Shown here piece by piece: positions 34,878 to 45,887 of a stretch of 64,000 nt of DNA (position 1 is the stretch's first letter; every line of letters starts with the position of its first letter). The notes under the pieces are model-generated. The model ran no database searches. It was not told where the DNA came from and was given only the letters and a program-made list of their open reading frames with translations. Source of the stretch: Gymnopilus junonius (taxonomy: Eukaryota; Basidiomycota; Agaricomycetes; Agaricales; Galerinaceae); assembly GCA_015501075.1 (NCBI GenBank), contig JADNYJ010000181.1:1-64000 (forward strand). Direction: 5' to 3'. Both the position numbers and the translations under genes were made by a program.

Positions 34878-36123
34878 ATGGTTAATGTCAGTAAGCTCGC
34901 ACTTGAGTTAACAGAGACCATTGCCATGTATATGCATGCCCAATTCAAACAAAAAGTAGGTCCACATCTGGGCCATGTAAAAACACCATGTGATTTGGAT
35001 CCTGGGGTGTTGCTGGAATGCGACTTGGCTGTTGCCATCCTCAGAGAAGCATATAACAACTGCAGTATGTGACCACCCAGTATTCTAATTTAAGATACTC
35101 AATATTCTTCAGAAGCGACAGAATGGAATGCCAAAAATTATGTCCAGGAACTCACATCAAGGTGTACAGGATGTAACACTAAAGTGGAAGAGCACCTACG
35201 ATGGAAATTTCCTCCCATTCATACCCCATCAGCATATGAACTTCAACCATGTATAGTCACTGATGTGGCAGAACATATTCTGGCATGGTATTTGCCCAGG
35301 GTGTTAACACCACAATGTTTGGTCAGTCAAGCTATTTTAAGATTCAGAGGCTGAATTTTATTTTAAGCACTAGGAACAAATGTGGAAAGACCTTCAGTAT
35401 TTGGAACAGTCCTTGAAAGTAAATGCAAGTATGAGTTGGAGAACAGGACTGACATACTATAGAGGACAGGAAGGTTGGTTAAAGCAAGGAAGTGCAAGTC
35501 TGGCACCAGCATGGTTTCAGCAGGTGCATGAGGTATGGCCTCCAATTTTTGGAAGACCAACTAAAGATAAAATTACTTAATAGAAATCCAATGCCATGGA
35601 GATGTCCTGTGAATTAAGGAAGCCTCATGCACTTGAATGGGTCAGAAGGAACATGGTAGGATCAGCCTTAATAGGGGGAATACTCAGCATCATCCATCCT
35701 GAACTTTACCAAGTTGGAGTTTGTGCCTTGAGAAGAATTGATGAATGCCTGGAGTCCATTACTCATGGGGTACATCTAGCTCATATGCTCTGGGTATGGA
35801 CTTCACCATTCAGCATGTTGACAGTCATTAGCAATCAAGAAATGCCCTTCCATTATGACAATGGATCAGCTCACCCATGGTTCGACATGTTAGTACCACT
35901 AGGTGCATATCAGCATGGCAGGATTGAATTGCCAGGAATCGGAATGAGGTTCAAATATGACCAAGGAACAGTCTTTGCACATTTAGGAAGACTTCTTCAG
36001 CATGGTGCGAATTGCTCTGGAGACCGAGCTTGTATAGCATACTACATGCGCGAGACTGTGATCAAAGAACTCAGACTAGATATGCCATCGTGGATGAATA
36101 TATCTTATTATCAGATAGAATGA
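34878..36123 (+). pseudogene. TET/JBP-family Fe(II)/2-oxoglutarate dioxygenase (TE-linked)
   Basis: Predicted 5-methylcytosine (or thymine) oxidase of the fungal TET/JBP expansion. The C-terminal catalytic part is an open frame at 35596-36123: ALIGGILSIIHPELYQVGV, then NQEMPFHYDNG with the H-x-D iron ligands, WFDMLVPLGAYQHGRIELPG, GTVFAHLGRLLQHGA with the distal iron-binding His, and GDRACIAYYMRETV with the 2OG-binding Arg. The upstream part lies in exon-like segments at 34878-35072 (LELTETIAMYMHAQFKQ), about 35110-35320 and 35375-35580. TAATAG at 35578-35583 breaks the frame, or an unseen intron removes it; the gene may thus be dead or just imperfectly modelled. All catalytic residues are kept. 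Genes of this family are known to travel with KDZ transposons, and a KDZ transposase lies next to it (37.6-45.9 kb). Confidence 0.7.
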
Positions 36124-36158
36124 TCATCTAAATTTATTTTGGCCCCTAAATACTTAAA

Positions 36159-37440
36159 CTACAGCCAATTCATTGATATCTTCATTATCATCCTGGTCCA
36201 AGTTATCATCACCATATTCCTCACCATCACCATCTTCTTCATCTTCCATATCCTTGTCTTCAAATAGTGACCTAGCAGACTGATCAAATCCAGAACTTTC
36301 ATCAGAACTTCCAGGGTGAAAATTATCAGGCACTGACATAGGTCTGCTACCACTGTCCTCAGAGCCTGAATCAGGTGGTGGAGTGCCAGAGTTCACTTGG
36401 TCTGGATGTACATACTGAATGTTGTAAATGCAATAGTTGGGTTTTGGTTTCATTTCATCATCCCACTGGACATAATTTTGAGCATTTCTGGTGATGGCTT
36501 TCAAAATCCTGTCATGAGCATCATGTCTAGGAATGTGACCGTGATATTCTTCTGGGAGGCATTCGGTGTCCTGGAAAGGAATCCCATGCTTTGAATGAAC
36601 TTCTTCAAGGAGCTTGTAAGCTCCAAGTCATAGTGAGGAGACGGCTGCCACTTCTTCGTAAATCCATATTTGTGCATCAACACTTTGCTGAGTGATTTGG
36701 AGGTGTTCCATTACCAACTTGACAGTTTCCCTGAGGGGACCACAAGATTTGCAAGACCCAGACACTCCACCAGATAGTGGGGTAGATTCAGACCGTGGAA
36801 GGGGGATACGTGGTTGTTCAGCTAAACCAGGAATATTGGCATCTGGCTCAAGATAATGAAGATAATTATCTCTGTAAGTGGAATCACTGGTCTCAGATCC
36901 AAACATGAGCTGGTACAAGTGTCAGACTCAGAGGCCAAATGGTTAGACAAATTTTTGTGACATACATTATTGTAAAACTCATAGAAGTGATTAAATGTAT
37001 ATTGGCGAGTCACCTGCGGAAGCATGGGGGTGTCTGCATATTTCTCCAGCCACCAATAACAGTACTCATTGGTAGAATCCAACAGTTCCTGGTCTTCATG
37101 CACATTGAATTCAGAATTGATGGCACCCAGGACCATATTATTTTCAGGTCTACGAGCTAGGTCTGTAGAGAATATATTGCAAAGATCTTGCAGTAGGTAT
37201 GGGACTCGGACACAAAATCCATTGATGGTGCAATATCCAATGTGAGCCAATGCTTGCTCCTACCCATTATTAGTATAAGCTATCCAAAGTAAGAAATTTT
37301 AGCACTCACAACTTTGTCTTGCATATTGAGCTGCCAGTTATAAAGTTTGTAACCCAAGTTTGCAGTCATGATAACATGCAAGGCTGTTCGGATGCAAGTC
37401 ATATGAACATGAAGCTTGAGTTTGGCCTCTGCCTCTCATA
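36159..37440 (-). pseudogene. TE-linked hypothetical protein, acidic C-terminus
   Basis: Unrecognised. Minus-strand segments read CIRTALHVIMTANLGYKLYN, HIGYCTINGFCVRVPYLLQD, VTRQYTFNHFYEFYNNVC, YDLELTSSLKKFIQSMGFLS and finally an acidic tail (DMEDEEDGDGEEYGDDNLDQ). They are in consecutive order and probably form a single gene of about 400 residues split by short introns or frameshifts. It lies downstream of the KDZ C-terminal segment on the same strand and between it and the TET/JBP gene, so it may be part of the same mobile unit. CpG is rare here. Confidence 0.4.
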
Positions 37441-37652
37441 TTTCATAGGATGAAGGATACTTGTCATCAGGCAATGAAGCAAAGAGAGAATGGGGAGGCA
37501 TAGTGGGATGGGAAAAGATAGATTTACAGCATTATCAGTTCCAATCTCATCAGATTGGTCATGCAGATGTACAGTCCTGGATGCCGTGTATTGGACAGAA
37601 GGATTTCAAGCTTTTTAGTGCAACTGTCAATTGCATATTTTCAGCAGGTAAT

Positions 37653-38035
37653 TTACCATACAAGATTCCACATAGATGTAAATGCAGTATTTAAACATTT
37701 GAACATTGCTTCCGAGACATGCCCAAGCTCATTCCACATATCAATTTGTTTTTCTGCATATGCACGGTGTCCGGATGATAGCTGAGTTGCAGAGTCCCGA
37801 CAACTTTGCCATGTTGTGGCCATGTACATGTAAAATCTTACGGTCCACTCCATTTCATGTTTGGTGAGTTCCAACTCTTCGGCCCATCTATTTTTCTGAG
37901 CTCATGCATGCAGCCAATTCAAGTGAAGAACTATAAATCAGAGTGAGTGCTGGAACCATAATTTTATTTGCACTTACACTCTGTAGAATAGAGGTCATCA
38001 TCTGCAGTGTTGGGTGACAAATGGGGTCTCTGCTG
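37653..38035 (-). pseudogene. KDZ transposase, C-terminal segment
   Basis: Minus-strand reading gives ELTKHEMEWTVRFYMYMATT, then SSGHRAYAEKQIDMWNELGH, matching the conserved C-terminal signature of KDZ transposases (W-x-V-x2-Y-x-Y-M ... G-H-x2-Y-A-x-x-Q). A likely intron at about 37925-37975 precedes it. One base is off near 37900. It is separated from the catalytic core (40996-42062) by a ~3 kb CpG-rich segment. Confidence 0.7.
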
Positions 38036-39358
38036 ATCTGAAAGCATGCCCTGCCACAGCAACTCTGAGGTGCTCTGTCCTTCTCTCAGCTGGTCTGAGC
38101 CGCTCTCTGGCTACTTCTAGTAGCACTTCCACTCTCCTTGACAAGTATTCCAGTAGGTAAATAAAATGAATTATATTCTTTACAATTTGATACATCACTG
38201 TACATACATGACTTGTAGACTACAAAAAGCAAAAACAAAGAAGCAACAGGAGGAATATCCATGTTGCAGGGTAGGAAGAGGGATAACGGGGTAGTGGAAG
38301 GGCTGGTGTCAAGGGAATACAGTGATGAGAGGCTCGAGCTCCCGAGAAAGAAACATAACCTCACCTCCAGCCCACATTCGCAAGCAGAGGTGAAGTGGCC
38401 ACGGGCTGTAGCGCGAAAGCACCCAACCAAGATGCCCACATCTGACTTGGTCTTGCAGATGAGGGTCGTGGGGCATCAGCCATGACGCAACACTGCATGC
38501 ATCTACCCAAACTCGCACACAGCGAGAGGGCAGCAATGCGGTGAGGTCGAGGGCATGCGTTGGAGGTAGCGGGGTGCGAGAGCACCTGCCACAAACCTAG
38601 TTCATCCTTTCAAATGAACTAGGAGCAGGGGGGCAGCCGAGCATAACCCTCGAGCATGCAGCCCACTCTCTCAGCTTGGTGACAAGCCGAGAGGATGGGG
38701 GCAGCAGCGACAGCAGCGGCAATGACGGCCACTGGGTGCCAGAGGGCCAAGCAGCCACCTCCAGCTTGCTCTTCAATGCGAGGAAGGTGGGGTCAGCCTG
38801 TCGAGAGAGTGTCGGTGGGCCGAGGTTGGATCTCCACCATGCCTTGTGCTCATCTTCCCAACCGAAGAGGGGGGGAAGCTGGCAGCGGCGGCATTGGGCT
38901 GGGTCATAGAGGCGAAGTAACCCACCTCCGACTCGCTCTTCCTCCCGAGGGAGATGGGGGTAGGGTTGTTGAAATGAAAGGGAAAAATCTGCCCCCGTCT
39001 CGCTTTTGCATAGCGAGGGGGGCAGAGGCGGCACCAGGGAAAGGGTATAAGCAAATCTAAAGAAAAAGAAACAAAATCTGTTAGTAGAATATATGAAATA
39101 AGAAAAGATAACAAAAGAAAAAGGGCGTACAGCATTCCACGCATGTATGCCCTTGTATGCACCTGATGGGCCTCCCACACCATGGGTCCCCCCTGTATGA
39201 GCCCTACCACATGCCTATCTTGAAGGTGCCCACATCCTCATTGGAGGGAGGGGCGAGAGCAGTGGCAGAGAGGGAAGAGGAGGAGAGTGGGGGTCGGAGT
39301 GAAAGAGAGAGAGCGGGATCAACGACGGACAGGCCATTGATCTCATTCGGAGTTTGCC

Positions 39359-39380
39359 GGTCAGCCTATATAGGCTGACC
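39359..39380. repeat. 22-bp perfect palindrome centred on TATATA
   Basis: Starts GGTCAGCC and reads the same on both strands. The embedded TATATA may act as the TATA box of a minus-strand transcript whose leader would be the CT-rich 39280-39340. Confidence 0.6.
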
Positions 39381-39487
39381 TCTCACCCCAAATGTGGCTA
39401 TGTGCATCGACCCCCCTTCTCCCAGCAAACATGAATCCACTTGCTTTGAATGTGACACGTGATTGTGTTTGTTGAACAGGAGGAGAA

Positions 39488-39535
39488 GTGGGAAAGTGCA
39501 AATGCAAAGTCAACTTTGCATTTGCACTTTCCCAC
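39488..39535. repeat. Perfect hairpin, 23-bp arms, 2-nt loop
   Basis: Arms 39488-39510 and 39513-39535 are exact reverse complements (left arm begins GTGGGAAAGTGC), with only CA between. Likely cruciform or RNA stem. Confidence 0.9.
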
Positions 39536-39553
39536 ATGTCACATGATGACCAT

Positions 39554-39590
39554 CAACAGAAGTTCAAACTGCACGTTTGAACTTCTGTTG
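39554..39590. repeat. Perfect hairpin, 16-bp arms, 5-nt loop
   Basis: Arms CAACAGAAGTTCAAAC (39554-39569) and its exact reverse complement (39575-39590) flank TGCAC. It lies 18 bp from the previous hairpin and just upstream of a TTTATACC word. Confidence 0.9.
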
Positions 39591-40995
39591 TCTTTATACC
39601 ACCACCCCCTTCTCCTTTCCCTCTCTCCGCTTCCCCTCTACCTCTGCTGCCGCTCTGGCGTCCACGTTAACTCATGGGTGCCAGTATTGGCTGGCCATCC
39701 TTCACACTGCGAGACGCATGGTGTGATGTGGCAGCGGCCAATGCTGCTTCATCCAACACAGCTGGCCAAGGTACATGCCCCACCCCCTCCCTTTTTTTAA
39801 AAAAAATTCTCATTAACTATTCATCTGCATAGGGATACCTGCCCGCGCTGTCGCCGTCAACACCACCTCCTCCTTCTGCATCTTCTAGGATGTGTCTACC
39901 CCGCCCTCTCATATGCCACACCACCACACCACCCTCCGCATTGGTGTAGATGCCTACAAGCCCGTCGATGGGCTGATCGCCGCAGGGCCCACGTCGTGAC
40001 GTGGCTGCTGCTGCTGCCGCTTCACGTGCCCCCCTGGCACCTGTAAGTCCCTCCCTCCCTTTCTCGTTTACTCTAGCACTAACAAACCCCTTCAACAGTA
40101 TGTTCTGAGCTCCGCGGGTGGCAACGCACCTCGATGCAGTGCTCGGCTGCCACCACCATCACACGCATATCTCCTGCAGAACCCATTGCCACCTTGTTGC
40201 CACCTCGTCCTCCCGCGTCAGCGTTTATGCCCATGCTGGAGTCATGGACGCCATTCTGGTTGTCAGCTCTACATTGCCGGGTGCGGCCTGTGATGTGATA
40301 GCTGCCTCTGCTGCTCTCTGCAGCCTTGCTAACCCAGGTATGCCCCTTCCCTTTTCTTGTCTATTGTGTAGCACTAACAACTTAATAGAGAAGGCCTTGA
40401 TCATCCTTGACCAATGGGTCATGCAACCCAGATTTGCTAAGGTATGCCCCTCTTGCCTTTCTTTTCTTTCTAGTGCTAACCAGCTCCTTTGATAGGGTGT
40501 CCTGCTTGTCTTCCCATTGTCATGCTGCATTGTGCTAAAGGTATGTCATCATTGCTGTCCCTTATTAGCCCTTTCTAATCAAGCTTTTCATTCATTATAG
40601 GTCTTTATTTCTGTATGGGGAGAGGAGAAGGGAAGATCATGCTGTTTTGCCAGTAGTTAGGATTGATTAGCCCTTGTCTGTACATACCCCATGTACCCCT
40701 TATGTAGTCTATATATCCATTTTGAACTTCTTATTTGTCTTTCATGAGTTAATTAAGGCTTCAATCCAAAGTATCCCAGCCAAAAGCTGACTTCTGAGAC
40801 ACTCACAGGGATTTGCAGAGAAAGTCAGAGTAGCCCAGAGCAAAGGCTGCTTTGGACCACGGTCAAGACTTTGCTCTGTGGCACTCTGAGTCTGATTGGC
40901 GCTCTTGCGGCTCTGAGGTTCTCTGAACAACTCTGGCTGTCTTCTCACTTCTCTCTCCCCACCTCAGAGCCAAGACCCTTTTTCCTGATGCTCAG

Positions 40996-42062
40996 CTCAG
41001 TGCGCCATTGTTGCACCATGGGTACTCCTAGATGTTTCATTCAGAACAGCCCAAAGTGTCTTGAGAATCTCCCCATCTATTATTCCTACCCCGGGAATGT
41101 AGGTAGTTGCAAAGCAGTAAAAACACTCTTCTTTATGACCATGGACATGAAATAAACCTATAGCAAATATAATTGTTAGTCCATCACACTTTGACAATTG
41201 TTTGTGGTCTTCGAATCATTGAGTGAACTTGACACAATATTGACAGTTAACATTGTAAATGTTGAGCAGTTCATCTATTTCTTCCATATGAGTTGTCTTC
41301 ATTGCCTGGCTGTTGAAGTAGTCCATATTCATTTGCTTTTCGCCCAGGTCGAAATCAATGACACTGCTCAGGGCAAAACAACCATGGCGAGCACAGGCAT
41401 GAGCATCACACCCCAAACACGTTTACCAGGACCACTCTTCTTGGAGTCCGCTATCACATGATGCTGGTGGCATGTAGGCTTCTGTTTGCAAATGAATTAG
41501 CATCAGTAAGAACTGGTATATGCTGAAGACAATGGCAGACCACAGCTCAAGCATGCAGTCTCCTGATATATATTCATATATCAGTGGTCTGAAGATAGTC
41601 GAGACATGTCAGAATGCTGAATACTTTTGCTCAATAACTCAGCCCACGATCATTAGGAGGCAATATTCAGATCACCAAACAGTAGGCTACAAGTCTTTGG
41701 CTCTCCAACACTTTGTCAAACAAATCAGTGATCTGAAGTATACTTCTAAATAAATCAGTAGACTGAAGGACATTGTGAGAGATGTCAGTGATCCAAATTG
41801 TGTGGTGGAAATGTTGGTAATCTGAGACATGTGTATATATCTGGGTGTCAGAATTATGAAGAAAAGTGGGGCTTACCTGGGCATAATGTGGTGCCAGGCT
41901 AATTGCCTCCTTCAGATGCTCAGAATAGTCTGCCTGCCATGTCATGAATGCCTCCCCATCTGTGAGGTGCATGTCATCTTCCACATTTCTTGGCGCCAAG
42001 TGATTGGCTTTGAAATTTCCATCTGCTATGAAACTCCAGTGGTACAGTACACTATTCAACAT
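40996..42062 (-). pseudogene. KDZ transposase, catalytic core segment
   Basis: Minus-strand reading from 42062: SFIADGNFKANHLAPRNVED, DDMHLTDGEAFM (the first KDZ acidic site lies in ADGNFKA), then after a break CDAHACARHGCFALSSVIDF, GEKQMNMDYF, IGLFHVHGHKEECF and GVGIIDGEILKTLWAVLN (E-x-x-W region), ending at THGATMAH. Order and spacing match KDZ (Kyakuja-Dileera-Zisupton) transposases. The interval 41490-41870 between the two blocks starts with a GTAAG splice site and is either a long intron or an added repeat with ACTGAT words. Stops and CpG loss mark it as dead. Confidence 0.75.
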
Positions 42063-42549
42063 CAGTGACTTGGTCTTTCAAGACTTTATTGTGTACCAGT
42101 TGGTATCCTCCTTCCAATTGTCAGGAAGGTTAATCCCTGGCTGGGGACAAGCAGCACAGAAAAGTGCTAATTTACTGAGATGCTGAAGTTTCTCGGCCCC
42201 CACACGGGTTTCAAAATTGATTCCTGATCTGTTACTGCATTGGGCTCATCATGTGCTCAGGCATGCATCTTGTAAAGTTTGATATTTTGGTATTCCCCAC
42301 TTAATTGTCAGAGCTCTGCATATCTGTTTGGCACTGACTTCGGGAATGCAGGACATGTTATCCATCACAACTTCTGGTAATACTGGTAGGCAGATGTTTT
42401 ACATTCTAGGTTAGAGAGCTGAAAGTCTGTGAGGACATTGAAAGTAAAGACAGTCCTGATTCTGTTGAAGCTGGCAGGAAAGAGACCCATCTCGAGGAAC
42501 AATATATCATCTTCGGCCCTCCAACATGTGCAATGTACCACAGGTAAAT

Positions 42550-43014
42550 TGTTATATATGCACCTCTGACCAACTCCGATCTCCGACTATATGAACTCTG
42601 ACCTCATGATCCCCTCAAAGTACTAGAAGTCCTGGAACACATAGACACTTAGATTACATGTAGCTAGTCAACTCTGAGTAGCACAGAATAACTTACACGT
42701 CTGCCTGCTCACTAGTACACATACGGTCTCTGCTTAGTTTCCTCCATAGTATAGAACTATTATTAGGTACCTCAGTTCATATATTGTTCATTAATCAATC
42801 CATGCTCTCTACTCTGCTCTCTTGTTCCAATCCGACTCCGAAATTCGAGACAATGTCCAGACAATGGAGCGCAACACACACATTGAAGCTGAAGTCTCAA
42901 CCCTACATCTACATACATTACGCTAAGACCAACTCTGACACCGACGTACTCTGACATAGCTCCATGTGGATCTCCTCTGCCTACTCCACCCTTCCCTTTG
43001 TCAAGAACTTAACA
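42550..43014 (+). mobile_element. Solo copia-type LTR with TAAAT target duplication
   Basis: Begins TGTTATATATGCACC and ends CTTAACA; flanked by TAAAT at 42545-42549 and 43015-43019. Homologous to the LTR at 33167-33651 (reverse strand) but with clearly more CpG. The matching flanks and lack of internal sequence show LTR-LTR recombination left a solo LTR. Confidence 0.9.
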
Positions 43015-43104
43015 TAAATGATGGACACCCAAAACATTGATAATTGCAATGAATGGATTTCCACTTTGATCTCTGGAACTTGGTTGCAGAACCAGATTTG
43101 TTTG

Positions 43105-45090
43105 GCATGTCCAGTACTATTCTACCAAGTCCTTCACCACCATTAAGGTGATGAGGATGCTTGGTAACTCATCTAGGGGGCTTATGCCCATGCAAAAGCA
43201 TCTGCTTTACAGGTCTTGTGTGTTGCCTATTGCGACCTACAGCCTCCGACTGTGGTTCTTCCAGGGCACTAAGTGCCAGGGGACCATCAAATTACTGACC
43301 AGCATGCAACGCCATGCTGCGCTCTGGATTACTGGTGCATTCCGCACCTCCCCAATGGGAGGGATCGAGGCCCTCGCTGGCCTGGTCCCTATCAACTTAG
43401 TCTTGAAACGTGCTGCCACAGTAGGTGTTCTGCATATGGCGGCCCTCTCGGACACTCATCCAGTGTGCTCACTTTTGAGTGCGCCCTTTTCCAAAGGAGC
43501 GACTCCTCACCCTCGCTCTGCTGCCTTTATGACTGCCCCACAACGCGCTAAGGTGCGGGGCACTGTTATGGACATCGACGACACGCTCCATGTAGTCAGC
43601 GAGCCTCTGGAGCCCTTTGCTCCAGAAGCCCGTCCTGGTGGGCGATTCCTTGAGCTACATCATGGAATTTGCTTTGATATTACTCCGGCACCCAAGGATA
43701 AGGTTGGGCTCCAGCGCGAGTGGTTGGACTGCTTCTGGGAAGCTTCGAAGCAGGAACTGTCCACACTGGTCTGTGTCGGCGATGGCAGTCGCCCCACCGA
43801 TCGGAACAAGCAGGCTATTGCAGCTTCGCTTGTATTTCGCCAAGGAGTTGAGGTGCATGCATCTCGCTATGTGGCTGGGAGTGCTCTTGCAGAGGATGCC
43901 GAGCTCTACTCCCTTCATACTGCAATTGTCCGGGCTTGTGCCATGGACAACTGTGACTACATTGTTATCATGTCGGACTCCACCAAGGCTTTGGGGAGTC
44001 TGCTTGATGCATCCGTGCATTCCGGCCAAGCTCACTCCTTGGCTGTTATCCACGCCCTTACAGAGTGGTGGACCAGAGGTCCTGGCCGCCACATCTCTCT
44101 TCATCACGTCCCATCTTCTTTGAAGTGGGGCATACACTACCAGGCTCATCTCATGGTGACTGAGCTCTCTGTAGCGGTGGGGCCTAACATGCCACATTCA
44201 CTTGCATCATTGCGCAAAGCAGCTGACAATAATCTGGGGGAAGGCTGGCAAGAGTTGTTCCAGCAACCTTTGTATTCAGGGCAACAATTTTTGTCACTCA
44301 CCGACCTCGACGGGGGTCAACTCGAACCACGGGCCAAATGAGGTGGCCCCTGGCTTCAAGCTGCAGGTAGCGACCTGACTCTCTTTACAAGGGTCACTCG
44401 CGCCATCACCAACCATGCTCCCATTGGGGAGTATTACTCTCGATTCAATATCCCTGAATCCACCAGTTGCGAGTGCGGCTTCCATACCCAATCTCGCAAC
44501 CACTTATTCCGGACGTGTCCCCAGCACGACCATCACGACTATCCAGTTCATCTGGATCAGCTCGTATCCTTTTTGAAGGCTAATCCTATGGCATTCGCCT
44601 TCAACTGCCCCCCTCGGGGTGTCGGATAACTTGGTCGGGCAAGGTAGGTGTTGTTCCTGTTGGTTGGATTCGGCGTTTGGGGTGCGCTCAGAACAGAGTC
44701 CTAATACTCAGTGGGCTTCGGCTTTGCTGGGTTGAGGGTGGGGGCTTTGGTTCTGGAGCTTTGGCGCTATCGACAGACCTTGTAGCCCCCTGCTTCGGTG
44801 ACCCGAAATGGTCTGCCTTCAGTGGCTAACACAGTATGCACGCATCCTGGGCTGTCAGGTTTGGCTGGTGGGCCCCCTTCCGGTGCCCTTCCATTACTTT
44901 GTTGGACCCCTCCCTTCGGTCGGGGCATCAACGGGAGTACGGGCCCATTGTTTTATGGTCCTAAGTTGGCCCGCGAGAGCCAGTCTTGCACTAGGCGTAG
45001 TTTAACAGTAGATTACTTGGGTGTATGTACATCTGCGACCGGACTGCTTTCGCGCACCGGTATATAAATCCTTGATTTAAAAAAAAAAAA
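43105..45090 (+). mobile_element. 5'-truncated LINE (non-LTR retrotransposon) with target duplication and A-tail
   Basis: Flanked by 13-bp direct copies of CCAGATTTGTTTG at 43092-43104 and 45091-45103, ending in a run of A (45079-45090). It therefore came by target-primed reverse transcription and was truncated on arrival, keeping only the C-terminal coding part. It sits in the KDZ gene. CpG is frequent, so it is young compared with its surroundings. The 3' UTR (44630-45078) has no frame. Confidence 0.92.
43148..44629 (+). pseudogene. LINE C-terminal coding part: end of RT, RNase H, CCHC-like zinc region
   Basis: Starts within a Tad/I-like ORF2. An RT-thumb-like part (QKHLLYRSCVLPIATYSLRL, MQRHAALWITGAFRTSP) is followed by an RNase H domain with VGDGSRP, AEDAELYSLHTAIV and IMSDSTKALGSL carrying the D, E and D carboxylates. 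A TGA at 44339-44341 (after LEPRAK) interrupts the frame. Read through, it continues in frame with a cysteine/histidine motif (CECGFHTQSRNHLFRTCPQH) and ends at the TAA 44627-44629. Apart from that stop the frame is open. Endonuclease and the catalytic part of RT are missing. Confidence 0.85.
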
Positions 45091-45103
45091 CCAGATTTGT
45101 TTG

Positions 45104-45887
45104 TGAATTCTTGAGATCCTCTAAGCTGTCTTCTTCTTCATTACCTTCATCCTCAGCATCTGGGCCAACCTCTTCAAATGCAGTGGCATAGAAGGAATCC
45201 TCAAAGGTGGTTGGAGGATTGGGACCTAAATCATATCCTTCTAATGGCTGTGTCCCACCTCTGACATCATCATTCAAAGGTAGTCCAGTATTTGATGTTG
45301 ACTCTGGACAAGGCAATCCATTATGCCCAAGATAAAGCTTGACACCAGTTTCCCATAGGGCTCTGGAGTGATAGTATCAACCATTCCATCATTCCACACA
45401 ATGGTAAATGAGCAGAGCATGCCTGTTCCAGCAACATAGGCCACATAGCAATTGAGAGCCCACACAGTCTCAACAGTGCCATTTACCTGGGGAGCTTTTG
45501 CAAGACTGACACTTTGCATCCATAGTAGTTGGAGCTGCCATTTGCAAGATAGTTGAGGTACTCTGGTCGATGAGGTAACCACTTGTGCAAGTAGTCATTT
45601 TGCATCTGCCTCATTATCAGCAGTCCTTTCATAGGTCCTGGATAGATAGAACATACTTTTGTGCCCTGTACATTTGGAAGGTTCTGCAGGTAACCAATAA
45701 CATCATCTTCTGTTGGATCGCCAGTGTAGTCTGCAGGCTCTGGAACAATGTATTCCAGATGGTGAACTTGATGCTGCACTGCATGAGTAACCCTGTCCTT
45801 CTTCTTTACCTTCACCTCCTCAAACCATCCACTAGACACTGGGTCGTCATCTGAGTCAGAGTCGACTACTTGAACATGCCTGCTCAT
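45104..45887 (-). pseudogene. KDZ transposase, N-terminal CxC zinc region
   Basis: ATG 45887 gives MSRHVQVVDSDSDDDPVSSG, then WFEEVKVKKKDRVTHAVQHQ and WLPHRPEYLNYLANGSSNYY. The frame then reads, with one stop (TGA in place of Arg or Leu) and one shift, CQSCKSSPGKWHC-DCVGSQLLC-LCC and the LYLGHNGLPCP segment, the CxC-type cysteine array preceding the KDZ catalytic domain. It is broken off by the LINE at 45104. The catalytic core is on the other side of the LINE, further left. Confidence 0.7.

Larger units (their letters stand above)
38036..40995. mobile_element. CpG-rich ~3 kb insertion in the KDZ gene, unknown class
   Basis: It separates two consecutive parts of one KDZ transposase and differs sharply from its surroundings in being GC- and CpG-rich, so it probably arrived later. 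No long open frame is convincing. Near both ends CTCTGAG/CTCTGG words recur (38060-38110; 40780-40930), which could be subterminal binding sites. The middle (39280-39680) is a divergent arrangement of two TATA-like starts with three perfect palindromes. From 39770 to 40600 there are five intron-like units with shared sequence. I could not define terminal repeats or a target duplication; edges are +/-40 bp. It may be a non-autonomous DNA element or a captured non-coding transcript. Confidence 0.45.

Noticed and set aside
38597..39210. Long minus-strand frames in the CpG-rich insertion as a protein gene
   Set aside because: Composition-driven open frames in GC-rich sequence, with overlapping frames on both strands and no recognisable motif.
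33167..43014. A single LTR retrotransposon of about 10 kb bounded by the two LTRs
   Set aside because: The LTRs are in opposite orientation, and the right one has its own TAAAT duplication, so it is a solo LTR.
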